A stretch of 38,039 nt of DNA from Bacillota bacterium. Lineage in GTDB: Bacteria > Bacillota_E > RBS10-35 > JAJYVN01. Of the stretch, positions 32,159-38,039 are shown piece by piece (the stretch's first letter is position 1; each line of letters opens with the position of its first letter). Location of the stretch: positions 1-38,039 of the forward strand of contig JAJZWQ010000005.1 of NCBI GenBank assembly GCA_021846605.1. Direction: 5' to 3'. Below the pieces are notes generated by a model. The model did not search any database, was not told the DNA's origin, and was given only the letters and a program-made list of their open reading frames with translations. Position numbers and translations under genes: made by a program.

Positions 32159-32440
32159 TCAGGCGTAGACACGGTGCCGCGGCGGGCCGGCCAGCAGTTC
32201 GCCCGCACCGCGCTCGGTGACGCGACGGAAGGCCTCGGAATGCGTGAAGGCCATGAACGCCTCCCGGTCGGACCACTCGGAGAGGATCAGGTAGGAGTCC
32301 GGACGATGCACATCACGGAAGAGTCGGGAGGCCACGTGTCCATCGGTCCCCTGCAACACACCGGCCACCTCGGCCCACAGTTGCTCGAAATCCCCGGCCC
32401 GGCCCGGACGCACGTCGTATCCCAGTCCCACCGTCACCAA
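32159..32440 (-). CDS. Antibiotic biosynthesis monooxygenase (ABM) domain protein
   Basis: A 93-residue protein of the ABM/dimeric alpha-beta barrel fold: VTVGLGYDVRPGRAGDFEQL, then DGHVASRLFRDVHRPDSYLI, LSEWSDREAFMAFTHSEAF. Members act as small oxygenases or haem-binding quality-control proteins. TTG at 32440 is chosen because GGGAGGGA lies 5 nt upstream. It lies between the NUDIX gene and a tiny membrane protein, all on the minus strand. Confidence 0.8.
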   Translation of the reverse strand: MVTVGLGYDVRPGRAGDFEQLWAEVAGVLQGTDGHVASRLFRDVHRPDSYLILSEWSDREAFMAFTHSEAFRRVTERGAGELLAGPPRHRVYA

Positions 32441-32482
32441 CGAATTCCCTCCCACCCACAGCCCTGAGCGCCCCGCGCGCAT

Positions 32483-32644
32483 TCAACCGGGATGCCGGCG
32501 GCGGCGCCAGGCCCGCGCCAGAGCGTCCAGGCCGGCGCGCAACGCCTGCACCAGCAGATACACCAAGAGGATGGCCAGCCCGACGCCCAGGAGCGCGCCG
32601 AGTCCCCCCGCGGTGAAGCCTCCGCCGCCCCCGACGAAGAACAT
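32483..32644 (-). CDS. 53-residue single-pass membrane protein
   Basis: The chain is MFFVGGGGGFTAGGLG followed by a hydrophobic helix (LGVGLAILLVYLLVQALRAG) and a basic end (ARAWRRRRHPG). ATG 32644 has GGGAGGG 5 nt upstream, so it is very likely translated. It is divergent from the GH172 gene. The function is unknown. Confidence 0.65.
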   Translation of the reverse strand: MFFVGGGGGFTAGGLGALLGVGLAILLVYLLVQALRAGLDALARAWRRRRHPG

Positions 32645-32875
32645 CGCCGGCCCTCCCACCGGTAGAGACCGCGATCCCCGCCCTGGTCCCGCAGCGCGAT
32701 CGTCGACGGTCGACGCGGCCCCCGACCCCGGGGCCGCCGCCGGGCCCAGTGCCCCCATCCTACTACAGCGACGCGCCTCTGCCCCGCGCTGGCGGCGCAA
32801 TGACCATGCCGACCAACAGGACCCCCCCGCGAGCGCCCCGAAGCAATGGCGTGACGGTCGGGAGGGGTGTTGCAG

Positions 32876-34003
32876 ATGGGCCAGGGTCCCCTGGGCGGCA
32901 TCTACGAGTTGCGTCCGTGGAAGAGCCGGCGGGTCTCCAGCTTCGACAGGACCGGGAACAACGCCGACTCGATCCGCATCGCCGCCGGCGAGACCCGGGC
33001 CCTGGCGGAGATCGAGGGCGCCGGCATCATCCGCCACATCTGGATCACGGTGTCCTGCGCCGATCCGATGATCCGGCGGAACGCCGTCCTGCGCATGTAC
33101 TGGGACGGCGAGGCCGAGCCGTCGGTCGAATCCCCGCTGGGAGACTTCTTCGGGCAGGGCTGGGGCGAGAACTACAATTTCATCTCCCTGCCCTTCGCCG
33201 CCGCGCCGCAGGCCGGACGGGCCCTCAACTGCTACCTGCCCATGCCGTTTGGGCGCGGGGCCCGCATCGAGCTGGAGAACGGGTCGGACAAGCCCATCGA
33301 CAGCTTCTACTACTACATCGACCACGACGTCCTTCCGGCCGCGCCAGACACCGCCGGACGGTTCCACGCCTGGTGGCACCGCGAGCTCACCGACCCCGGA
33401 GAGTGCGATCCGGAGGACCGCGAGAACGAGTGGGCGACCCTGGGGCCGTTCCCCAACCACCCCAGCGACGAAGGCAACTACCTCTTCCTGGAGGCCGAGG
33501 GCGCGGGCCACGTCGTCGGGGTGCAATACTACGTCGAGAGCCCCGGCCCCATCTGGTACGGCGAGGGCGACGACATGTGGCGCATCGACGGGGAGCCCTG
33601 GCCCGGTTCGCTGCACGGCACGGGCACCGAGGACTTCTTCAACTCCTCGTGGTGTCCCAACGAGCGCTACCTGCACCCCTACTTCGGATATGCCCGCGTC
33701 CCGCAGGGACTGGGCTGGCAGGGGCGCACCCACTGCTACCGCTTCCTCCTGGAGGATCCCATCCGGTTCTCGCGCTCCCTGCGCGGGAGCATCGAGCACG
33801 GGCACGCCAACCTGCTGACGCTAGACCTCTGCTCGGTGGCCTACTGGTACCAGACCGAGCCGCACCGGCCCTTTCCGGCGCTGCCGCCCAAGGACGGCCG
33901 CCAGAACATGCCGCCCATCGGCGTGCGCGAGGTGCACCGCTGGCGCGACGCCTGGCGGCGTTCACGCGGCGGCGGGCGCCTGTGGGGGCATGAGAACGGC
34001 TGA
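32876..34003 (+). CDS. DUF2961 / glycoside hydrolase family 172-like protein
   Basis: A 375-residue protein with the features of DUF2961: SRRVSSFDRTGNNADSIRIA, AGIIRHIWITVSC, the YWDGE motif, LGDFFGQGWGENYNF, FYYYIDHD, and the strong C-terminal signature GTGTEDFFNSSWCPNERYLH. Family members include alpha-fructofuranosidases and arabinofuranosidases, often forming trimers. There is no signal peptide, so it acts in the cytosol unless exported otherwise. ATG 32876 has GGGAGGGG 8 nt upstream. The alcohol dehydrogenase gene starts 16 nt after its stop, so the pair is probably an operon for using an imported sugar or glycoside. Confidence 0.85.
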   Translation: MGQGPLGGIYELRPWKSRRVSSFDRTGNNADSIRIAAGETRALAEIEGAGIIRHIWITVSCADPMIRRNAVLRMYWDGEAEPSVESPLGDFFGQGWGENYNFISLPFAAAPQAGRALNCYLPMPFGRGARIELENGSDKPIDSFYYYIDHDVLPAAPDTAGRFHAWWHRELTDPGECDPEDRENEWATLGPFPNHPSDEGNYLFLEAEGAGHVVGVQYYVESPGPIWYGEGDDMWRIDGEPWPGSLHGTGTEDFFNSSWCPNERYLHPYFGYARVPQGLGWQGRTHCYRFLLEDPIRFSRSLRGSIEHGHANLLTLDLCSVAYWYQTEPHRPFPALPPKDGRQNMPPIGVREVHRWRDAWRRSRGGGRLWGHENG

Positions 34004-34019
34004 TCAGGGGGGCACGGCG

Positions 34020-35036
34020 ATGCGGGTGATGGCGCTGCGGGCTTACGGACAGGTCGGGACCCACCTCCTTCGCAGCGAGGAGCGGGCGATTCCCGCCCCC
34101 GGACCCGATGAGGTTCTTCTGCGCGTCCGTGCCTGCGGGGTGTGCCACACCGACCTGCACCTCTGCGCGGGCGAGTTGCCGCCCCGGCCGCTGCCCGTCG
34201 TGCCCGGCCACCAGATCGTGGGGTCCGTCGTCCAGACCGGGCCGGCGGTCCCCTCCGACCTCGGCCTCACCCCCGGCAGGCGGGTGGGCGTGGGCTGGCT
34301 GCACACCGCCTGCGGTGTCTGCCGCTTCTGCCGGAGCGGCAGGGAGAACCTTTGCCCGCACATCCGCTTCACGGGCTACGACGCCGACGGGGGCTATGCG
34401 GACTACGCGCTGGCTCCCGCCGGCTATGCCTACCCCCTCCCCGATCGCTTCAGCGATACCGAGGCCGCCCCGCTGCTCTGCGCGGGAGTCATCGGCTGGC
34501 GCGCGTTGCGGCGGGCCGGGGTGCGCCCGGGAGACCGTGTGGGGCTCTTCGGCTTCGGCGCCTCGGCCCACATCGTCTTGCAGTTGCTGGTCGCCTGGGG
34601 CTGCGCCGTCGCGGTCTTCTCGCGCGGCCCCGCGCACCTGCGCCTGGCCGCCGACCTTGGCGCCGCATGGACGGGGACCTACGCCGAGCAGGCGCCCTGG
34701 CCCCTGGAGCGGGCCATCATCTTCACCCCGGCTGGGCAGACCGTGATCGAGGCCTTGGGCCGCCTGGATGCGGGCGGTGTCCTGGCGATCGCCTCCGTGC
34801 ACCTGTCTCCCATCCCCGCGCTGGACCACGACCACCTACTCCTGGGGGAACGGGAGATCCGCAGCGTCACGGCCGCCACCCGCCAAGACGCGGCAGACTT
34901 CCTGGCGGTCGCCGGCCGCCTGCCGCTGCACATCCAGGCCGGGGAGTGGCCGCTGGAGGCCGCCGAGTCTGCCCTGCACGCGCTGAAGACCGGACGGGTC
35001 GACGGCGCGGCCGTGCTCGTGCCCGGCGAAGGCTGA
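34020..35036 (+). CDS. Zinc-binding alcohol dehydrogenase
   Basis: A 338-residue medium-chain dehydrogenase. The catalytic zinc site is ACGVCHTDLH, with GHQ in place of the common GHE (PGHQIVG). The four structural-zinc cysteines are in CGVCRFCRSGRENLC. The dinucleotide-binding loop is GLFGFGASAHIVLQ, missing a classical GxGxxG third glycine, which is typical of this subgroup of zinc ADHs. ATG 34020 has a GGGGGG ribosome site 7 nt upstream. It follows the GH172-like gene and precedes a broken GNAT gene. The alcohol or aldehyde substrate is unknown. Confidence 0.86.
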   Translation: MRVMALRAYGQVGTHLLRSEERAIPAPGPDEVLLRVRACGVCHTDLHLCAGELPPRPLPVVPGHQIVGSVVQTGPAVPSDLGLTPGRRVGVGWLHTACGVCRFCRSGRENLCPHIRFTGYDADGGYADYALAPAGYAYPLPDRFSDTEAAPLLCAGVIGWRALRRAGVRPGDRVGLFGFGASAHIVLQLLVAWGCAVAVFSRGPAHLRLAADLGAAWTGTYAEQAPWPLERAIIFTPAGQTVIEALGRLDAGGVLAIASVHLSPIPALDHDHLLLGEREIRSVTAATRQDAADFLAVAGRLPLHIQAGEWPLEAAESALHALKTGRVDGAAVLVPGEG

Positions 35037-35056
35037 CGCACGGGGAGGTGGAGGCG

Positions 35057-35215
35057 ATGCTGGTGCGGCGCGCCGGCAGCGAGGACTTCCCCGCGTGGCT
35101 GCTGTTGCCGGCCGAGGTCTCAACGCTCTGCGGGCCGATGGTGGACCGGCCGGGCTTCACCGCGCCCTGCGCGACCATCTCGCCAGTGGCAGCGCACATC
35201 GAACGTATGGCGTTG
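35057..35215 (+). pseudogene. Truncated, frameshifted GNAT acetyltransferase
   Basis: ATG 35057 has GGGGAGGTGGAGG just upstream and reads MLVRRAGSEDFPAWLLLPAE then VSTLCGPMVDRPGF. This is the usual start of a GNAT-family enzyme with an EVxxLFGPMV motif. The frame then changes (near 35155) to HRALRDHLASGSAH and the family resemblance is lost by about 35215. The acetyl-CoA-binding motif is missing. It lies 20 nt after the dehydrogenase and was probably the third gene of that operon. Confidence 0.65.
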
Positions 35216-35400
35216 CGCCGAGGAATCCGTCGGCGCGTAAACCGTTCTCGGAACATGCGGGAGATCGGCGTTGTCCAAAGGCACCGGCTTGTCGATAACG
35301 GTTTCGGACACAAGCGCCACCGCCCTGGCCAGCCTCGCCATAAGTGGGACCGGCGGGCCGCCGTCAACCGGCCTATCGCAGCACGATCCTGTAGCTGCAA
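35216..35400. other. Unassigned stretch between a broken GNAT gene and an IS end
   Basis: On the minus strand a frame reads LARAVALVSETVIDKPVPLD then NADLPHVPRTVYAPTDSSAQ, which has a protein-like composition but no start, no recognised family and no clear end. It may be a fragment of a disrupted gene. Confidence 0.3.
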
Positions 35401-35430
35401 GCCCCCGGCTGTATCCGTGGGGTGGTTGAC
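35401..35430 (-). mobile_element. Solo right-end hairpin of the TnpB-type element
   Basis: On the minus strand the hairpin arms CCCACGG and AGCCGGGGG are identical to those at window positions 180-199; only four loop-side bases differ. It is followed, as usual in such ends, by a CTTG-like boundary. No tnpB frame is present between it and murE, so it is a remnant or an isolated guide-RNA scaffold. Confidence 0.4.
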
Positions 35431-35563
35431 ATGCTGGCGCCGCTCTCCCGCCCGGCCGAGGTCGCGATGACGACGTGGGTCGGCGACGACCCGGTGCGCG
35501 AGCGGCCCGCGCCTTCTGCGCGCCGTGCCGCCGCAAGGGCGCCGGACCCAGTCCCGCCCCGTG

Positions 35564-37069
35564 TCAGGGATGCGTCGGCGCCCAGTCGTGTTCGGCCTGC
35601 AGCGCCTCCAGGGCCGTCACGTCGCTGAGTCCGTCGCGGGCCGAATCGCCCTCCCATGGCTCCTCCCCCTTGCCCACCGCGACCACGCAGTCTCCGGCGC
35701 GGCACCCTTCCAGGGCCAGGGCCATCGCCTGCAGCCGATCGGCCACGAAGGAGACCGGAACGCCGCAGTCCGCCATCGCCAAGCGCATGGGCTCGGCCGC
35801 CTGCTGCGGATCCTCCCCCGACGGCCGGTCGGACGTGAGCACCACGCGGTCGGCAAAGGCGGCCACGATGCAGCCCATGGCGAAGCGTTTGCCCCGATCG
35901 CGCTGCCCCCGGGCCCCCATGACCACGACCAGCCTGCCGGGGGTCGAGGTGCGCAGTAGCCGCAGCAGCACACGCAGGCCGGCGGGGTTGTGCGCGTAAT
36001 CGACCAGGACCCGCACATCGCCGTTGCCCACCGGCTGCAGGCGGCCGGGCACCCGGCGCACCGCCTCCAGCCCCGCTGCGATGGCCTCCGGCGCCAAGCC
36101 CAGGGCGGAACCGATGGCGGCGGCGCACAGACTGTTGTCGACGTTGTGGCGGCCCGCCAGCCGCAGGCGCACCGGAATCCCCTCCGGGCGTTCGGGCAGG
36201 CCGAGCAGGAGGTCGGTGCCGCCCAGGTCATGGGACCGGATGGACAGCGCCCGCACCTGGGCGCCGTCCCCGTACTCCACGATCGGCACCGCGCAGGCCG
36301 TCCGGAACAGGCGCAGGTGGGGCAGGTCCCGGTTCAGCACGGCGCGGGCCGGCTTGTCCACCGCGCGCAGTTGGCGGAAGAGCCCCGCCTTGGCCTCGGC
36401 GTACTCCTCTTCGGATGCGTAATATTCCCGGTGGTCCCGCGCCAGGTTCGTGATCGCCGCCACGTCAAAGGCGCAGTTGGCCACGCGCGACTGGCTGATC
36501 CCCTGCGCGGACACCTCCACGACACAGGCGTCCGTCCCGGCATCCACCTCCTGGGCCAGCCAGGTATGCAACTCCACGGGCGGCGGCGTCGTCCAGGGAA
36601 GGTGTTCGGCGGGGCGGTCCCGGCGGTGCTGGAAGCCGAGCGTGCCCACGACGGAGGGATGGAGTCCGGCCGCCTCAAGGACGGCCGCCGCCAGTTGGAC
36701 CGTGGTGGTCTTGCCGTTCGTCCCGGTGATCCCCACCATGCGCAGGCGGCGCGCGGGATAGCCGAACCAGGCGGCGGCCAGCGCCGAGAGCGCCCGGCGT
36801 CCGTCGGGGACTAGGCATACGGGGACGGAGGCTTCCACCGGCCGCTCGGCAACGATCAGCGCGGCGCCTGCGGCCAGCGCCTCCGGGATGAAGCCGTGCC
36901 CGTCCGTCTGGGGCCCGCCGTGCGCCACGAAGATGGCGCCCGGCCGGACCGTGCGCGAGTCGTCGCCGACCTGGCTCAGCGGCCCCCCGGCCAGCGCGTG
37001 CCGCTCGGCCGCACGGAGGACCTCCGGCCACGCAAGGATGTTGGGGTCCAAGCTCCTATCCAGGGCGAT
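35564..37069 (-). CDS. murE: MurE-like UDP-MurNAc-tripeptide ligase without the DNPR motif
   Basis: A protein of about 500 residues of the Mur ligase family. The P-loop GITGTNGKTTTVQLA, the TTPPPVELH loop, VEVSAQGISQSRVANCAFDV, the carbamylated-lysine region YAEAKAGLF and DYAHNPAGLRVLLRLLR are all visible. It should add an amino acid to UDP-MurNAc-dipeptide in wall synthesis. The residue-choosing loop, DNPR in meso-diaminopimelate enzymes, reads SDRPSGEDP, and the usual SHALxxxR is SAQGISQSR, so the amino acid or even the substrate may differ. The start is uncertain: GGGAGGT (37078-37084) points to an ATC codon at 37069 or nearby. TTG at 37051 and TTG at 37147 are the ordinary choices. Confidence 0.8.
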   Translation of the reverse strand: MALDRSLDPNILAWPEVLRAAERHALAGGPLSQVGDDSRTVRPGAIFVAHGGPQTDGHGFIPEALAAGAALIVAERPVEASVPVCLVPDGRRALSALAAAWFGYPARRLRMVGITGTNGKTTTVQLAAAVLEAAGLHPSVVGTLGFQHRRDRPAEHLPWTTPPPVELHTWLAQEVDAGTDACVVEVSAQGISQSRVANCAFDVAAITNLARDHREYYASEEEYAEAKAGLFRQLRAVDKPARAVLNRDLPHLRLFRTACAVPIVEYGDGAQVRALSIRSHDLGGTDLLLGLPERPEGIPVRLRLAGRHNVDNSLCAAAIGSALGLAPEAIAAGLEAVRRVPGRLQPVGNGDVRVLVDYAHNPAGLRVLLRLLRTSTPGRLVVVMGARGQRDRGKRFAMGCIVAAFADRVVLTSDRPSGEDPQQAAEPMRLAMADCGVPVSFVADRLQAMALALEGCRAGDCVVAVGKGEEPWEGDSARDGLSDVTALEALQAEHDWAPTHP

Positions 37070-37284
37070 GACTGGACACCTCCCGTGCCCGATGGTCCCG
37101 GCGCGCGCCGCCGTCCCCCGCCGCCCGGGGTCGCCGCTATCGATCAATGATAGCCTGGGCGAGCGTTATGACGCACGTATGACACTCGGATCAAGATTTC
37201 CTCAAGGTGGGGCCGGTGCGGGGGCAACCCCTTCCGTTCGGCTCCGACCGCCGCCTATCGACCCTCCCCCATACAGGATTCCCT

Positions 37285-37839
37285 TCAGGACGCCGTACTT
37301 GATGTCGCCGAGGCGCCACTCCCCGTCGATGAATTTTTGGGTCTCGTGGGTGCTGTTGCAGCCAGGCGTACCACCTCCTGTAGTAATCGACTGCCAGCCC
37401 CCGGCTGCCCGGTGTGGCCGTATTGCCAGACGATCTGGTCCGTCTTGGGGTCGATCACCACGGTCCGGTCGTTGTAGTGTCGTTCAGAATGATGTTGCCG
37501 TTGGGTAGGGGCTCCGTTGCCAGAAGCACACGTCGTCCCGGTACAGCCCTTCAGGTTCTGCGTCGGCCCCGCGTAGTCGGCAACCTGCACGTTCCCGTCG
37601 GTCAACATCTGCGCGTCGGCGACGTACTGGCACCCGTTGTTGGGGATGTCCGGCGCCCGCGCCTTCCCGAGGGTCTTGCCGCTGGGCGAGAACAGCACGC
37701 CCCAGTTGCCGTTGATCACCGACATCAGGATGTCCCCGTTGGGCTGGGGCGTGTCCCGGTTGGGCGAGCCGAATTCGCTGGTCTGGGCGGTCAAGGTGAT
37801 GTTGGTCTGGCAGTAGTTCGCCCAGGGCTTCTGGTTCAC
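37285..37839 (-). pseudogene. Interrupted arylsulfotransferase-like beta-propeller gene
   Basis: Blade-like segments are clear: NRDTPQPNGDILMSVINGNW, VLFSPSGKTLGKAR, NGCQYVADAQMLTDGNVQVA DYAG. Then, after two frame changes, come LPNGNIILND and NDRTVVIDPKTDQIVWQYGH with TGQPG. This is the repeat style of ASST/PQQ-like propellers. The 5' half is missing exactly where the IS left end starts (about 37840). Further 3' another frame reads ETQKFIDGEWRLGDIKYGVL, which may be its end or a different gene. It is an inactive remnant. Confidence 0.65.
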
Positions 37840-37857
37840 AGAAAACGGGCGAGGAGG

Positions 37858-37877
37858 CTGTCGGCTTCAGCCGACAG
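37858..37877 (+). repeat. Left-end hairpin of the IS element
   Basis: CTGTCGGCT and AGCCGACAG form a perfect 9-bp stem over a 2-base loop. The core GGCTTCAGCC is the reverse complement of the right-end core at 186-195. Confidence 0.65.
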
Positions 37878-37905
37878 AGGAATCGCCCCTTCGCCCTTCC
37901 CTCCC

Positions 37906-37934
37906 TTGTTCGCATACATCGAACGTGCTATACT
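37906..37934 (+). promoter_or_regulatory. Promoter of tnpB
   Basis: TTGTTC (37906-37911) and TATACT (37929-37934) are 17 nt apart, a good sigma-70-type pair. The -10 box ends 6 nt before ATG 37941, so the transcript probably starts at or next to the start codon. Confidence 0.7.
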
Positions 37935-37940
37935 ATGGAT

Positions 37941-38039
37941 ATGAAGCAGGTTGTGCAGGTAAAGTTGCTCGCCGATCCTGAACAGACCGTCGCTCTTTTG
38001 CGCACCATGGAGGCGTTCAATGCCGCCTGCAACGTCGTC
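37941..38039 (+). CDS. tnpB: TnpB-like RNA-guided nuclease, N-terminal fragment
   Basis: Only the first 33 codons lie in the window: MKQVVQVKLLADPEQTVALL RTMEAFNAACNVV. This matches the N-terminus of IS605 OrfB/TnpB proteins (KLxxxPEQxxxLxxTMxxFNxACN). TnpB is an omega-RNA-guided DNA endonuclease that helps the element persist. An ATG two codons earlier (37935) is also in frame. There is no ribosome site; see the promoter just upstream. Confidence 0.82.
   Translation, partial: MKQVVQVKLLADPEQTVALLRTMEAFNAACNVV

Larger units (their letters stand above)
37840..38039 (+). mobile_element. Left end and start of a TnpB-type IS200/IS605-like element
   Basis: Beginning just after the broken propeller gene, this stretch has a subterminal hairpin, a promoter and the first 33 codons of tnpB. 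It runs off the window. No tnpA is seen, so it is probably an IS1341-like tnpB-only element. Confidence 0.65.

Noticed and set aside
1..38039. CRISPR arrays, rRNA and complete tRNA genes
   Set aside because: Scanned for regularly spaced 24-40 bp repeats and for conserved RNA motifs; none seen.

Overview
This is a GC-rich (by eye roughly 70%) bacterial window. Strong GGAGGT-type ribosome binding sites, a SipW-type signal peptidase next to TasA-like matrix proteins, a sorting-like IPKTG tail and lipoproteins with plain lipoboxes point to a Gram-positive-type organism, perhaps a high-GC Bacillota lineage such as the Sulfobacillus/Thermaerobacter/Symbiobacterium kind. That placement is inference from gene content. 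Both window ends lie in what look like copies of one TnpB-type (IS200/IS605, IS1341-like) element: its right-end hairpins at 1-205, and its left end plus the tnpB start at 37840-38039. The window may therefore be a whole contig that breaks at a repeat.

Layout. 225-4822 (+) holds housekeeping genes: a methyltransferase, a RecJ-like DHH exonuclease, a HAD phosphatase with an apparent CTG start, and a LysM/NlpC-P60 wall hydrolase. 4847-11508 is a decayed zone. A DrrAB-like ABC exporter (minus strand) has its ATPase split: the N-terminal piece is at 11390-11508, the C-terminal piece at 5637-5958, and the permease is frameshifted. Between the two pieces lies about 5.4 kb of foreign DNA with two lipoproteins, two broken genes and the C-terminal part of a large serine recombinase, which ends at the ATPase breakpoint. 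11629-12150 is an unknown protein.

12448-20921 is the most interesting block. On the minus strand, in transcription order, are a secreted protein (18798), SipW (18077), two TasA-like proteins (17297 and 16381), an IPKTG-tailed surface protein (15237), then after a hairpin terminator a LuxR-HTH/degenerate-GGDEF regulator and a histidine-kinase-like protein lacking its phospho-histidine and N-box asparagine. Upstream lies an array of GTACC sites with mostly 11-bp spacing. Divergent from it, a probable c-di-GMP-I (GEMM) riboswitch precedes a secreted protein with a glutamic-peptidase (G1/eqolisin)-like domain. I read the block as an extracellular matrix island under c-di-GMP influence.

21264-24439 (+) has a STAND-like ATPase, a 79-aa membrane-anchored peptide and an atypical NarL-type regulator. 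24450-32644 (mostly minus) has murJ, a DUF488 gene, a secreted beta-helix protein with a duplicated N-terminal module, a PNPOx-fold protein, a secreted protein of three 100-residue repeats, a NUDIX hydrolase with a leaderless promoter, an ABM monooxygenase and a tiny membrane protein. 32876-35215 (+) has a GH172/DUF2961 protein, a zinc alcohol dehydrogenase and a broken GNAT. 35564-37069 (minus) is a MurE-like ligase without the DNPR motif. A beta-propeller (arylsulfotransferase-like) gene is then broken next to the terminal IS element.
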